Source: Vibrio tritonius
Lineage (GTDB): Bacteria; Pseudomonadota; Gammaproteobacteria; Enterobacterales; Vibrionaceae
Direction of reading: 5' to 3'
Assembly (NCBI RefSeq): GCF_001547935.1
Contig: NZ_AP014635.1
Coordinates: 2,418,001 to 2,482,000, forward strand
Length of the DNA stretch: 64,000 nt
Shown here: piece by piece, positions 1 through 9,072 of the stretch
Numbering within the stretch: position 1 is the first letter of the stretch
Layout of the letters: every line of letters begins with the position of its first letter
Notes under the pieces: model-generated
Told to the model about the DNA's origin: nothing
What the model saw: the letters and a program-made list of their open reading frames with translations, nothing else
Database searches by the model: none
Translations under genes and position numbers: made by a program

Positions 1-138
1 CGCATCCGCTAACTGAAGTCCGCCTTTTCTATCGCGCTGTAACAAATGAAAGGCCATACGCTGTGCTGACTTGGGGCCAACCCCAGGTAGACAACGTAAA
101 GCCTCCATCAATTGCTCCAGCATAGGGCTGGTTCGCAT
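1..138 (-). CDS. recR: Recombination protein RecR, N-terminal fragment
   Basis: This is the first 46 codons of RecR; the rest lies beyond the left edge of the window. RecR works with RecF and RecO to load RecA on gapped DNA. The visible residues contain the helix-hairpin-helix segment [20 protein letters not shown], which is near-identical to enterobacterial RecR. It follows ybaB by 18 nt on the same strand, the usual dnaX-ybaB-recR order. The zinc-finger and Toprim domains are not visible. Confidence 0.93.
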   Translation of the reverse strand, partial: MRTSPMLEQLMEALRCLPGVGPKSAQRMAFHLLQRDRKGGLQLADA

Positions 139-156
139 CAATAACCTTCTTAGAGA

Positions 157-486
157 TTAAAATGGCATTTTCATGCCTGGTGGTAGCTGCATACCGCCAG
201 TCACTGAGGCCATTTTTTCTTTTTGAGTTTCTTCAACACGACGAGCAGCATCGTTAAATGCAGCTGCGATAAGGTCTTCAAGCATCTCTTTGTCGTCTTC
301 CATCAAACTTTCATCAATGTTGACACGACGCACACTGTGGCTACCAGTGATAGTAACTTTAACAAGACCAGCACCAGATTCACCGGTGACTTCCATGTTT
401 GCAATTTCTTCTTGAAGCTTTTGCATGCGATCTTGCATTTGCTGGGCTTGCTTCATTAGGTTGCCCATTCCGCCTTTACCAAACAT
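157..486 (-). CDS. ybaB: Nucleoid-associated protein YbaB/EbfC family
   Basis: This small DNA-binding protein (109 aa, the same length as E. coli YbaB) forms dimers that bind DNA and contribute to nucleoid organisation. It begins [18 protein letters not shown], runs through a helical charged segment (about residues 8-35), and ends in the typical Met/Pro-rich tail ([13 protein letters not shown]). It lies between dnaX and recR, a conserved arrangement in Proteobacteria, and is probably cotranscribed with both. Confidence 0.95.
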   Translation of the reverse strand: MFGKGGMGNLMKQAQQMQDRMQKLQEEIANMEVTGESGAGLVKVTITGSHSVRRVNIDESLMEDDKEMLEDLIAAAFNDAARRVEETQKEKMASVTGGMQLPPGMKMPF

Positions 487-562
487 TCTATTCTCTCTGG
501 TTTCGTCTTGAAATGTTGCACATTAAGTGGGGGTGATTATCAAAAAAACAACCCCACTCCGG

Positions 563-2668
563 TTAAACAGGTCGCACACTATCTTTATCAAGTACCGCTT
601 GAAAACGTTGCTCAATAAAGTGGACATTGGGGTCACTGGCTAAACTGTCCATTGCTTGGGAAAGTTTACCTTGGTACAGACGCTCTCTCAATTCTAGAGG
701 GGTTTCACCATCTTCACCAATTGTAACGGTTAAATGGCACTCCTCTTCAAGTTGGTCATTGAGCGCGTGTAGAAGTTCACTTTGTGCTTTGTCATTATTT
801 AGGTGAGCATGACTTGGGCGTAGAACGAGCTCAATCGAGGAACCATCTTTACGATAAAACGAGTTAAGAGCTAACTGTTCCACAAGTTTTGCTGTATCTG
901 TTTTGGCAATTAGTGCTGCCCATTCATTCTGCTCTATCGACTCTTGAGCGAGTTTTTCAGCCATCGCAGGCGTCTTCTCATGCTCAAGAGCACGCTTTAA
1001 TTGTGTAGGTGTGAGCTCTGATTTTTTCTCAACATGTTTCTCTGGTTGAGAAAAACGCCATTGATAATCACGCTCATCGATAACGTCGTCTTGCTCGGCG
1101 CCTGCCTCATCATAAACGTATTCTGGCGACACCTGAGCAGGTTGGCTGATTTGCCCACGCTGAGCAACACGCTCAATCACTGTGGTTGGCTTATCAGATG
1201 TCGCTTGGCCCTTTTTTGCGCCGTTCTCACCTTTGGCTGCTAGACCTTTACGCTGAGAACGTAATTGGTGACGTAAGCTGCCAATCTGGGAATGACGAGG
1301 CTCCGTCGATGCTTGATTAGGTGCTTGCTGAGACACTGGCGACTCAACAGGTACTGATTGCTGTTCAGGCACTGGTTGAGAGACAGCCCCACCAACATTA
1401 GGTGGTACTGCCGTGTTCGGCATCGGTGTTTTAGCAGGCGGAACATAGGCTGGCTGCTGTGGCGCTGGTGTTGATGGCTGAGTTTGAGCCGGAGCCACGG
1501 ATGACTCAACGCCCGAATTTGACAGCGGCATTGAAGTGACAGCCGCTCGGTCAGGCTGCGCGACAATCGCTTGTGCAGTCACTGATGCTGGCCTAAACGC
1601 CATCATACGCAGTACGATCATTTCAATGCCAATACGAGCCGTTGGTGACAGCGGTAAATCCTGCCGCCCTTTCAATGCAATTTGATAATACAACTGCACA
1701 TCTTGTGGCGAAAGCATATCGGCGATCGCTCGAACTTTATCCGCATCCGGTAACTCTTTATCTAGCGATGACGGCAAAGCCTGAACCATGGCGATACGAT
1801 GTAACTGCGTTGCTAATTGCTGAAGCAAACCATCCCATTCAACGCCATTCTCAGCGAAGGTGTGAATAGTATCCATCACGGTTTGGGTCGAATAAGACCC
1901 AATCGCAACCAGCAGGTTTAACGCTTGGTCAGTATCTAACGTGCCCAACATGTGGGTCACTGTGTCAGCATGAACTTGACCATTACCTAATGCGATAGCT
2001 TGGTCAGTCAAACTCAAGGCATCGCGCATACTGCCATCTGCAGCATGGGCAAGCATTGCCAAGGCGCGAGGCTCACTTGTGATCTGCTCTTGAGTTAAAA
2101 TGTGTTCCAATTGCTGTGAAATGGTCTCCACACCAATTGGTTTTAAATGAAACTGCAAGCACCGGGACAAGATAGTCACCGGTAACTTTTGGGGATCTGT
2201 GGTCGCCAGAAGAAACTTCACATATTCTGGTGGTTCTTCTAGTGTCTTCAATAAGGCGTTAAAACTATGACGAGAGAGCATGTGCACTTCGTCAATAAGA
2301 TAAACTTTAAAGCGACCACGAGCCGGCTTGTATTGTACGTTATCCAGCAACTCGCGCGTGTCTTCTACTTTAGTGCGAGAAGCCGCGTCGATTTCTAAAA
2401 GATCGACAAAACGGCCTTGGTCGATTTCTCGACACGTAGCACACTGACCACAAGGATTGGCGGTAATACCGGTTTCGCAATTTAATCCTTTAGCGAAGAG
2501 TCGAGCAATGGAGGTTTTACCCACCCCTCGAGTCCCGCTGAACAGATAGGCGTGATGAAGCCTATTTTGCGTCAGGGCGTTCTCTAAAGCTGTTAATACA
2601 TGGGATTGACCAACGACTTCATTGAATCGAGTCGGTCTCCATTTACGCGCAAGAGCAAGATAACTCAT
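563..2668 (-). CDS. dnaX: DNA polymerase III subunits tau and gamma
   Basis: The full-length product (701 aa) is tau, the clamp-loader ATPase that also tethers the polymerase cores and contacts DnaB. Visible parts are the Walker A motif GTRGVGKTS near residue 45, a four-cysteine zinc module at about residues 64-79, and the DExH-like LIDEVHML near residue 125. A long Pro/Gln-rich linker spans about residues 370-480, and the tau-specific C-terminal domain follows. A shorter gamma form should arise by a -1 frameshift at codons 485-486 (separate entry). The ATG start begins MSYLALARKWRP, the canonical N-terminus. It lies 21 nt downstream of apt and 76 nt upstream of ybaB. Confidence 0.97.
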   Translation of the reverse strand: MSYLALARKWRPTRFNEVVGQSHVLTALENALTQNRLHHAYLFSGTRGVGKTSIARLFAKGLNCETGITANPCGQCATCREIDQGRFVDLLEIDAASRTKVEDTRELLDNVQYKPARGRFKVYLIDEVHMLSRHSFNALLKTLEEPPEYVKFLLATTDPQKLPVTILSRCLQFHLKPIGVETISQQLEHILTQEQITSEPRALAMLAHAADGSMRDALSLTDQAIALGNGQVHADTVTHMLGTLDTDQALNLLVAIGSYSTQTVMDTIHTFAENGVEWDGLLQQLATQLHRIAMVQALPSSLDKELPDADKVRAIADMLSPQDVQLYYQIALKGRQDLPLSPTARIGIEMIVLRMMAFRPASVTAQAIVAQPDRAAVTSMPLSNSGVESSVAPAQTQPSTPAPQQPAYVPPAKTPMPNTAVPPNVGGAVSQPVPEQQSVPVESPVSQQAPNQASTEPRHSQIGSLRHQLRSQRKGLAAKGENGAKKGQATSDKPTTVIERVAQRGQISQPAQVSPEYVYDEAGAEQDDVIDERDYQWRFSQPEKHVEKKSELTPTQLKRALEHEKTPAMAEKLAQESIEQNEWAALIAKTDTAKLVEQLALNSFYRKDGSSIELVLRPSHAHLNNDKAQSELLHALNDQLEEECHLTVTIGEDGETPLELRERLYQGKLSQAMDSLASDPNVHFIEQRFQAVLDKDSVRPV
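1194..1234 (-). other. Programmed -1 ribosomal frameshift site in dnaX
   Basis: On the coding (minus) strand the heptamer A AAA AAG lies at 1217-1211, in frame with codons Ala484-Lys485-Lys486. A Shine-Dalgarno-like AAAGGTGAG sits at 1234-1226, about 8 nt upstream. After a -1 slip the ribosome would read five codons (G P S D I) and stop at TGA 1196-1194, giving a gamma product of about 491 aa. The heptamer and upstream stimulator match the E. coli dnaX mechanism. I see no convincing stem-loop directly after the heptamer; a short hairpin lies about 40 nt downstream. Confidence 0.8.
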
Positions 2669-2689
2669 GAATACTTCCGTTTTGGGTGT

Positions 2690-3235
2690 TTAGTGGCCTT
2701 CGAATTCACAGATGCTGTAAACGTTTAAGCCTAAACTTTCCAAACGCTTGTCTCCACCAATTTCTGGTAGGTTGATAACAAATGCAGCATGCTCAACTTC
2801 ACCACCTAGTTGGCGGATAAGCTTAGTTGTGGCTTCAATGGTACCACCTGTTGCAAGTAAATCATCAACGACAAGCACTTTATCGCCTGGCTTGATCGCA
2901 TCAACATGGATTTCCAGTGTATCAGTACCGTATTCCAAATCGTAGGTTTGTGCGATTGTTTTCCGTGGCAATTTGCCTGGTTTACGGACAGGTACAAAAC
3001 CCACACCCAATTCAAGCGCCAATGGTGCACCAAATAGGAAACCACGAGCTTCTGTACCCACAACTTTGGTAAAGCCCATTGCTTTGTATTTGTCCACTAG
3101 CAATTGAATTGTCGCGCGGTATGCTTCTGCATCTTCTAGCAGACTAGTCACATCACGGAACAAGATTCCTGGCTTTGGGTAGTCATTGATACTTTTAATG
3201 CTTGATTTGATAAGTGAAAGAGTTTCGGTTGTCAT
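2690..3235 (-). CDS. apt: Adenine phosphoribosyltransferase
   Basis: This cytoplasmic purine-salvage enzyme makes AMP from adenine and PRPP. The PRPP-binding motif [13 protein letters not shown] is present near residue 120, and the N-terminus [16 protein letters not shown] leads into [12 protein letters not shown], as in the family. The open frame extends 43 codons further upstream, but that part looks like leader sequence. The ATG at 3235 gives 181 aa, close to the 183 aa of E. coli Apt. It sits just upstream of dnaX. Confidence 0.95.
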   Translation of the reverse strand: MTTETLSLIKSSIKSINDYPKPGILFRDVTSLLEDAEAYRATIQLLVDKYKAMGFTKVVGTEARGFLFGAPLALELGVGFVPVRKPGKLPRKTIAQTYDLEYGTDTLEIHVDAIKPGDKVLVVDDLLATGGTIEATTKLIRQLGGEVEHAAFVINLPEIGGDKRLESLGLNVYSICEFEGH

Positions 3236-3331
3236 AATTACGTTAACTTCGATTGAGACAATGCTCCCGTGAATAATCACAGCATTGCTGTTTAAAATTC
3301 TTCGCCCGTAATCCGAAGATTTCCAGACGCT

Positions 3332-3362
3332 GAAAAAACAAACGCCCACTCGAAGAGTGGGC
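3332..3362 (-). terminator. Rho-independent terminator after ybaN
   Basis: A 7-bp GC-rich stem (GCCCACT/AGTGGGC, 3344-3362) is followed on the minus strand by a T-rich run (GTTTGTTTTTTC). It lies 17 nt after the ybaN stop codon and separates ybaN from apt. Confidence 0.8.
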
Positions 3363-3378
3363 ACACTTCCACATAATG

Positions 3379-3768
3379 CTAGTGATTTTCGCGTCTATTA
3401 GCAACAAGCTCGTGCGTTGGTAGCTTAAGAAACCAGCTCATTAGAATCACAAAAACCACAAAAAGTAGCACTTTAAGCCATAGATTAGGCACAATATAAA
3501 TGGAAAAACAAAAACTTAGCGCAATCATTATCGCACCACGTTGTTTGACTACTTTTGATACAGCTCGCTGTTCTTGCCATGTGACTAGAACGGGACCCAA
3601 CATTTTATGCTGATGTAACCAACGATAACAACGTGGGCTGCTTTTCATAAAACAGTAACTGGCTAAAAGTAAAAATGGCGTGGTCGGCAACAAAGGTAAG
3701 AATATTCCCGCAATCCCTAATAGAACAGCAAGAACCCCCACTCCCAGCAGTGCCCATTTTTTAATCAT
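3379..3768 (-). CDS. ybaN: DUF454 (YbaN family) inner-membrane protein
   Basis: This small membrane protein has no firmly established function. It shows three hydrophobic helices: roughly residues 5-37, with the family's [23 protein letters not shown] motif, then about 75-92 and 93-112. The ATG at 3768 is preferred because a GGTGA sequence lies 6-7 nt upstream; a GTG at 3777 would add three residues. It is transcribed toward apt but separated from it by a terminator. YbaN is often found next to apt in Gammaproteobacteria. Confidence 0.8.
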   Translation of the reverse strand: MIKKWALLGVGVLAVLLGIAGIFLPLLPTTPFLLLASYCFMKSSPRCYRWLHQHKMLGPVLVTWQEQRAVSKVVKQRGAIMIALSFCFSIYIVPNLWLKVLLFVVFVILMSWFLKLPTHELVANRRENH

Positions 3769-3851
3769 CTGATTCACCGAGATTTATCTGTTAACGATAT
3801 CATGCTAACCAGAGTGTTTTATAAAGTCTTTAGAAGGGAAAAATACCGTTA

Positions 3852-3914
3852 CAAATAAAAGGTAATACAGGGCGAACTCTGAACAATCACTAGCAATTCG
3901 CCATGTATTACCTT
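3852..3914 (-). terminator. Long hairpin downstream of rssB, probable terminator
   Basis: Arms AAGGTAATACA (3859-3869) and TGTATTACCTT (3904-3914) pair perfectly. An inner GGCGAA/TTCGCC pair follows after one mismatch, leaving a 20-nt loop. On the minus strand the stem ends in TTTTATTTG, so it can terminate rssB, whose stop is 7 nt upstream. The stem is longer than the other terminators in the window. Confidence 0.6.
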
Positions 3915-3921
3915 AGAGACA

Positions 3922-5106
3922 TTAGATTTCGTAGAGGTCTTGCTGGGTGAAAATATCGAAACTAAAACTACTTGAACCGATATTGTGCAGAGTTAATTTG
4001 CAACCTTGACCAATTTGCAACTCTTTAGTCATAAAGTTCTTCAAGCATTGATTACCAAGCATCACATCGCCGGAAATATGCATTTTTTTGCGTCCATTAG
4101 ACCACTGACAATCCAGCCCTGCAGGTAATATCGAAAGGCTTGCGTCATTGAAATCAACTAAGCCAAATAACGCAGACACGGGCTCAGTACAATCTGAACA
4201 ACCGATACCACGTTCCAATATGGTCGCTAGGTCTTTCAAATCAACACTCATGCTGCGCAAATTACGCAAGTAATCATGGAACAATGCTCGCACCAACAAG
4301 GTGGTACCGACACCTTTATCTTCTCCACTCGCGGAGTCGATAATGTAAAATGCCATTTGCCCATTCATCAACCATGTGTAATCAAAAACTAACGGCAAAC
4401 TTTCTGTCGATTGCAACAAACGATAGCTACAATGCCAAGCGCCTTGAGAACTGTCATTTTCTGGCAGCAAAGCATGGAGTAACTCTTTGGCAGCATTAGG
4501 ATTTTTGTGTAAATAATCTAGATGCCAATGCAGTTCACGCTCTTCCGGCATATCTCCGCCATCATCAACACGAAACCATTGACTGGAAAAGTCACGCTTA
4601 TCCGCCACGGTGTTTTCTGTGTCTTCTAACGTGCTCTCGATGGCGCAGGCCAAATGCTCATGATTGCTGATAGGCTTGGGCAAAAAGTCTTTAATACCAA
4701 ACTTAAGTGCTTTAGCGACTTCAGACATATCTTCTGTCGCAGAAACCACAATCAACGGAAGTGATGGATAAGCACCGCTTGCTTCTTCAACAAATTCTAT
4801 CCCGTTCAACACCGGCATTGATAAATCGCATAATACAAGGTCTGGTGGCGTTTCTTTTAATTTACGCAAACCGTCTAAGCCATCTTCGGCTTCAATAACG
4901 ATATAACCTTGAGCGACTAAATAGCCACGCGTGATACGGCGAAAGATGGGATCATCATCAACGACCATGATGATCTTGGGTTGAACAGCTTCATGCACTT
5001 GCGCCTTAGCCTCATCATCAATCCGACCCTCTGTTTTATACATAGCTTGAACCTCACTATGCTCTTCCTGTTCACAAATTTTTTTATTGTTATAGGATAG
5101 TTTCAT
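3922..5106 (-). CDS. rssB: RssB-type response regulator (RpoS degradation adaptor homologue)
   Basis: The N-terminal receiver domain (about residues 44-165) contains the acidic pair VVDDDP, the phospho-acceptor Asp94 in LCDLSMP, and the Lys of FLPKPI. The segment VVSATEDMSEVAKALKFGIK strongly resembles E. coli RssB, and the C-terminal half is a PP2C-like domain apparently without phosphatase metal residues, also as in RssB. In E. coli, RssB delivers sigma-S to ClpXP. The protein is longer than E. coli RssB (394 against 337 aa), mainly through about 43 extra N-terminal residues. An in-frame ATG at 5043 is an alternative start; 5106 is kept because AGGT lies 5 nt upstream. It is divergent from the LysR gene. 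Confidence 0.75.
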   Translation of the reverse strand: MKLSYNNKKICEQEEHSEVQAMYKTEGRIDDEAKAQVHEAVQPKIIMVVDDDPIFRRITRGYLVAQGYIVIEAEDGLDGLRKLKETPPDLVLCDLSMPVLNGIEFVEEASGAYPSLPLIVVSATEDMSEVAKALKFGIKDFLPKPISNHEHLACAIESTLEDTENTVADKRDFSSQWFRVDDGGDMPEERELHWHLDYLHKNPNAAKELLHALLPENDSSQGAWHCSYRLLQSTESLPLVFDYTWLMNGQMAFYIIDSASGEDKGVGTTLLVRALFHDYLRNLRSMSVDLKDLATILERGIGCSDCTEPVSALFGLVDFNDASLSILPAGLDCQWSNGRKKMHISGDVMLGNQCLKNFMTKELQIGQGCKLTLHNIGSSSFSFDIFTQQDLYEI

Positions 5107-5148
5107 ACGTTACCTATTAAGGTAGTCTTGAAATAAGATTTATACAAA

Positions 5149-5191
5149 TATTCCGGATTTACGTATAGTTGCATACTATACGTACGGAATA
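5149..5191. promoter_or_regulatory. Extended palindrome in the rssB-LysR divergent promoter region
   Basis: A perfect 9-bp inverted repeat, ACGTATAGT (5161-5169) and ACTATACGT (5175-5183), is flanked by a second pair, TATTCCG (5149-5155) and CGGAATA (5185-5191). The ATAGT-N5-ACTAT core fits the T-N11-A shape of LysR-type operators. It is a candidate autoregulatory site for the adjacent LysR gene; the binding protein is inferred. Confidence 0.5.
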
Positions 5192-5284
5192 TGGCATATC
5201 ATACTAGTCGTTGATATGTCTCAAACTTTGTTATTGTATATGCGTATAAATTACTCCTTCTTGTAAAATAATGTGTCTGGAACT

Positions 5285-6160
5285 ATGAAATTAGATGACC
5301 TAAACCTCTTTCGACTGGTTGTCGAAAATGGCAGCTACACCGCAACTTCACGCAAAACTATGATCCCCGTAGCAACCATTACCCGACGCATTCAAGCGCT
5401 TGAAGATTCTCTGAATCTAAGACTATTGAATCGCCATGCTCGTAAGCTGTCTCTTACTGAAGCCGGTGAGCGTTTCTTCGGTGAATGTTCCCCCCTACTT
5501 GAGCGTCTAGCTTCAATGGCAGAGGAGATCACTGACGAATGCCGCGGTGCTTCAGGGAAAATAAAAATTTCTGCTCCTTCAAACCTAACAAAACGTCTGA
5601 TGATGCCCATGTTTATTGATTTCATGCGTGCTTTTCCCGAAATCAATATTGAACTCACAACCAGTAATCATGCAGACCAACTGGATCCCACAGAATGGGA
5701 CGTCATCTTTCGTGTCGGCCCCCAACGAGATTCAAGCCTCATTGCCCGCAAGATCAGTGAAGTTAAAGACATTTTAGTCGCAAGTCCTGACTATCTTGCT
5801 AAAAACCCAACGCCCACTCACGCTGAAGATCTAACCCAACACTCCTTACTGAAAGGCTACCCACTCATCAAATGGCAACTTACTGATAGTAAAGGTGAAA
5901 CCGTTGTCAACGTAGACAAAGCTCGCTTTCAAGCCAACACCATTGATGTGATACGTCACGCCTGTTCACAAGGTCTTGGTATTACACTAATGCCTGATGT
6001 TATGCTCGAACAGTACATTCAAACTGGCGCACTTGTTCGGGTTCTAAGTGATTGGTCGGCAAACCCCCGAGACATCTACATGCTTTACAATCACAAAGAC
6101 CACCTTCCAGAAAAAGTACGTCTCTTTATCGACTTTGTGATTGGGTACCACATCCACTGA
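5285..6160 (+). CDS. LysR-family transcriptional regulator
   Basis: The N-terminal winged helix-turn-helix (residues 1-60) shows MKLDDLNLFRLVVENGSYTA and RRIQALEDSLNLRLLNRHAR, typical of the AaeR/YafC-like branch. It is followed by a LysR substrate-binding domain ending near residue 290. The ATG at 5285 starts the HTH correctly; a GTG at 5273 would add four residues. It is divergent from rssB and convergent with the nitroreductase gene, sharing a terminator with it. The effector and targets cannot be read from the sequence. Confidence 0.88.
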   Translation: MKLDDLNLFRLVVENGSYTATSRKTMIPVATITRRIQALEDSLNLRLLNRHARKLSLTEAGERFFGECSPLLERLASMAEEITDECRGASGKIKISAPSNLTKRLMMPMFIDFMRAFPEINIELTTSNHADQLDPTEWDVIFRVGPQRDSSLIARKISEVKDILVASPDYLAKNPTPTHAEDLTQHSLLKGYPLIKWQLTDSKGETVVNVDKARFQANTIDVIRHACSQGLGITLMPDVMLEQYIQTGALVRVLSDWSANPRDIYMLYNHKDHLPEKVRLFIDFVIGYHIH

Positions 6161-6182
6161 TCATTTACAGTATGCAACAAAG

Positions 6183-6206
6183 AAAAAGGGCCAATATGGC
6201 CCTTTT
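6183..6206. terminator. Bidirectional terminator
   Basis: The perfect stem AAAAGGGCC/GGCCCTTTT (6184-6192 and 6198-6206) has a 5-nt loop and T-runs on both strands. It serves the convergent LysR and nitroreductase genes. Confidence 0.85.
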
Positions 6207-6209
6207 GCA

Positions 6210-6758
6210 TTATAAATATTCGACAAAATCCCCTAAGGAACGTGTTGGAACTGGCATGGCAGATCCCATAGGTGTCCCAAGATAAAGGAAACCTACAATT
6301 TCATCTTCCCCCTCCACTCCAAAAGCGGCTCGCACTTCTGGATGGAACATCCAATTACCTGAACGCCAAATACCTTGAAAACCTTGTGCTACTGCTGCCA
6401 TTTGCATCGCTTGTACTGCACATCCTGCCGATAGATGCTGCTCAATAGCAGGAACTTTAACGTGAGGTGTTACTTTTGCAATTACGGTAATAACCATGGG
6501 CGCACGAAACGGCGCATTCTTCACTTTAGTAATAACCGCTTCATCACTCTTATCCATTTCGGCGGCTTTGACCAAAATTGCAGACAGCTTCTGCAATCCA
6601 CTACCTTGGGCAATAACAAACCGCCAAGGTGTCAAATTACCGTGGTCTGGAGCCCTTAAACCAGCACGAATAATATTTTCAAGCGCCTTACCTTCTGGGG
6701 CAGGGCCTTCCAGTTTTGCCATTGAACGGCGATTTAACAATAATTCTAGAGCGTCCAT
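6210..6758 (-). CDS. ydjA: NAD(P)H nitroreductase, YdjA family
   Basis: This FMN-dependent oxidoreductase of 182 aa is about the length of E. coli YdjA (183 aa). The N-terminus MDALELLLNRRSMAKLEGPA and the FMN-contact segments RAPDHGNLTPWRFV and FLYLGTP match that subfamily of minimal nitroreductases. The ATG at 6758 is chosen over the one at 6773 because AGGA lies 6 nt upstream and it gives the family N-terminus. It converges on the LysR gene. The physiological substrate is unknown for the family. Confidence 0.88.
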   Translation of the reverse strand: MDALELLLNRRSMAKLEGPAPEGKALENIIRAGLRAPDHGNLTPWRFVIAQGSGLQKLSAILVKAAEMDKSDEAVITKVKNAPFRAPMVITVIAKVTPHVKVPAIEQHLSAGCAVQAMQMAAVAQGFQGIWRSGNWMFHPEVRAAFGVEGEDEIVGFLYLGTPMGSAMPVPTRSLGDFVEYL

Positions 6759-6838
6759 AACCATTCCTAACATCGAGTTACAGTACCAACTGCCGCGTAT
6801 TCAGCCAGTTTCATTCCCCTTATCGTTTTATACCACTT

Positions 6839-6866
6839 ATTGATAAGAATCCTATATCTTATCAAT
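6839..6866. promoter_or_regulatory. Inverted repeat upstream of the nitroreductase gene
   Basis: Ten-base arms ATTGATAAGA (6839-6848) and TCTTATCAAT (6857-6866) are separated by 8 nt. They lie about 80-110 nt upstream of the ydjA start codon, in the position of an operator. The regulator is not identified. Confidence 0.4.
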
Positions 6867-6873
6867 TTCATAA

Positions 6874-6903
6874 CAAAAAAAGCGAGTGATGCACTCGCCT
6901 TTT
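6874..6903 (-). terminator. Rho-independent terminator
   Basis: The stem GCGAGTG/CACTCGC (6882-6898) is followed by seven T residues on the minus strand. It lies 52 nt after the fadJ stop and ends the fadIJ operon. Confidence 0.85.
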
Positions 6904-6954
6904 ACATTCTTTTTCCGATTTAAAGTGACGTTTTTATACACAATAAAGAATAAT

Positions 6955-9072
6955 CTAATAAAACTTCTCCCCTTTTCCTGCGCGATCTAATAACCCGCTA
7001 TAAGGGGCAAATCGAGCTCCATAAAGCTCGCTATAACGGTTCATAATGTCAATTACCTTCGGTAGTCCAATTCGGTCCATATAAGAGAATGGCCCACCAA
7101 GAAAAGGAGGGAACCCTATACCAAATATCGCTCCGACATCACCATCACGAGCAGAAGCAATCACCTGTTCATCTAAACATCGTGCCGCTTCATTAAGCAT
7201 GGGTAATAGGCAGCGTAAAGATATTGTTTTTGGTGTTAAATGCGTTTCGCTCGACAACCCAAACATCCGGTAAACCTTGCGATCCACTTCCTTACGTTCT
7301 CCTTGACGATAAACATAAAACCCTTTGCCCACTTTTCGTCCTAACCGTCCACTGGCAAGTAAGGGTTCAAAAATATCAGGGCCAGAAAATCGCGCTCCTA
7401 AATTCTCCACCAAGTTAGGGATCACTTTAGCACCTATATCAATTCCCACCTCATCTAATAAGGTAATAGGTCCAACTGGAAATCCAAAGTTGACTAACGC
7501 CTGGTCAATCTCATCTATCGGCTCACCATCCATCATCAATTGTGCAGCCTCATTCATGTAAGGCGCCAAAATACGATTGACATAAAACCCCGCACTATCT
7601 TTTACAACGATAGGTGTCTTACCTTGCCGCCTAGCGAAACTTACTGCCAAAGCAATCGTATCTTGCGAGGTTGTGCTGTGTGGCACCACTTCAACCAATG
7701 GCATTTTATCTACCGGACTAAAGTAATGCAGACCAATGATTCGCTCCGGGTTAGCCGCTTTTGCTGCGATAGCATGAATTGGAATAGAAGAGGTATTAGA
7801 AGCAAACACCAAGTTCGCATTGTTTTGGGTTAATGCTTCGACTTCTTGCACCATCTGTTGCTTGAGAGCGACATCTTCAAACACCGCTTCAATCACCAAC
7901 TGACAACGATCCAAGGTATTGAACTCCGTCCCGCCAGACAGACGTGACATAATGTTACGTACTTGATATTGATTCAGCTTGCCACGCTTTTTCTGCGTCT
8001 GTAACCTTTGATATGCATATCGTAAAGCGGACGCCACCCCTTGATTCGCAACATCTTTAATTCGGACATGCATTCCCGCTTTATGAGCGCTAACATAACT
8101 AATCCCAGCGCCCATAAAACCGCCCCCTAACACCAACGCATGGGTTAATCCACCATCACTTGATTTGCCTTGCTGCTCTTTCTTCAGTTGTGTCGTGGCA
8201 AAAAACAGTTTTCTTAATGCCTGTGATTCAGGCGTCATAACCAACTCACCAAATTTGGCTGCTTCTGCTTCTAGGCCTTTCTCAAAGCCCGCTTTACTCC
8301 CCTGCCGAATGACATCCAAAATCGCATCGACCGCTGGGTAGTTACCGCGCCCTTTTTTAAAAGCTTGCGCTTGCGCTTTTTCTAACACCCGATGTCGAAT
8401 CCAATTTGATTTCACCAACACTCTTTCTAGCCAAGGTAGCTGTCGGGCCACTCGTTTGTGCTCTAACCAACGTTGAGCCACATCCAAAAGCACACTATGA
8501 GCGACAATGGCATCCACCACACCAAGCTTTAATGCTTTTTTGGCTACTAGGGTTTTACCAGATAAAATCATATCTAAAGCGGGTAAAAGGCCGATTAACC
8601 TCGGTAATCGTTGCGTTCCACCAGAGCCGGGCAGCAGTCCTAACTTAACTTCTGGTAACCCAAGCACTGTGATGTTCTCTTCCGAACAAATACGATAATC
8701 GCACGCTAATGCCAGCTCTAAGCCGCCTCCGAGACACGTACCATGAATCGCTGCAACGGAAGGGAAAGGTAAAGCCTCAATTCGGCCAAACAACTGCTGG
8801 CCCCGAGCCGCGATTTCTTGCGCTTCACTCGCACTCGAGCAAGCATCAATCATGTTAACGTCAGCGCCAGCCACAAAGTTATCATCTTTGGCTGAATAGA
8901 TAACAAGGCCTTTAATACGGCTTTGTCGTGCTTCAAGTTCTGCGAGAATTTCGTCAAAACGGACAATAGATTCACGTTTCAGCGTATTCATTTTTTCGTT
9001 AGGAACATCGATACACAACCATGCAATAGAATGGTTATCGATGGAAAATTGCAGTCCACTTTGTTCAGTCAT
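6955..9072 (-). CDS. fadJ: Fatty-acid oxidation complex subunit alpha FadJ
   Basis: This multifunctional beta-oxidation enzyme of 705 aa (E. coli FadJ has 714) combines enoyl-CoA hydratase and 3-hydroxyacyl-CoA dehydrogenase. The N-terminal crotonase domain shows the oxyanion-hole segments [12 protein letters not shown] and [19 protein letters not shown]. The NAD-binding domain starts at [12 protein letters not shown] near residue 315, and two 3HCDH C-terminal domains follow ([32 protein letters not shown]). The ATG at 9072 follows a strong GGAGGTGG ribosome-binding site and overlaps the fadI stop (ATGA), indicating translational coupling. The upstream frame extension is not needed. Confidence 0.96.
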   Translation of the reverse strand: MTEQSGLQFSIDNHSIAWLCIDVPNEKMNTLKRESIVRFDEILAELEARQSRIKGLVIYSAKDDNFVAGADVNMIDACSSASEAQEIAARGQQLFGRIEALPFPSVAAIHGTCLGGGLELALACDYRICSEENITVLGLPEVKLGLLPGSGGTQRLPRLIGLLPALDMILSGKTLVAKKALKLGVVDAIVAHSVLLDVAQRWLEHKRVARQLPWLERVLVKSNWIRHRVLEKAQAQAFKKGRGNYPAVDAILDVIRQGSKAGFEKGLEAEAAKFGELVMTPESQALRKLFFATTQLKKEQQGKSSDGGLTHALVLGGGFMGAGISYVSAHKAGMHVRIKDVANQGVASALRYAYQRLQTQKKRGKLNQYQVRNIMSRLSGGTEFNTLDRCQLVIEAVFEDVALKQQMVQEVEALTQNNANLVFASNTSSIPIHAIAAKAANPERIIGLHYFSPVDKMPLVEVVPHSTTSQDTIALAVSFARRQGKTPIVVKDSAGFYVNRILAPYMNEAAQLMMDGEPIDEIDQALVNFGFPVGPITLLDEVGIDIGAKVIPNLVENLGARFSGPDIFEPLLASGRLGRKVGKGFYVYRQGERKEVDRKVYRMFGLSSETHLTPKTISLRCLLPMLNEAARCLDEQVIASARDGDVGAIFGIGFPPFLGGPFSYMDRIGLPKVIDIMNRYSELYGARFAPYSGLLDRAGKGEKFY

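Noticed and set aside
487..562. Terminator between dnaX and ybaB
   Set aside because: There is a T-rich run on the minus strand, but only a 4-bp stem precedes it, and dnaX-ybaB-recR is normally one transcript.
1240..1566. Alternative-frame protein inside dnaX
   Set aside because: This is a shadow frame over the Pro/Gln-rich tau linker with no start signal. The gamma frameshift stops after five codons and does not use this frame.
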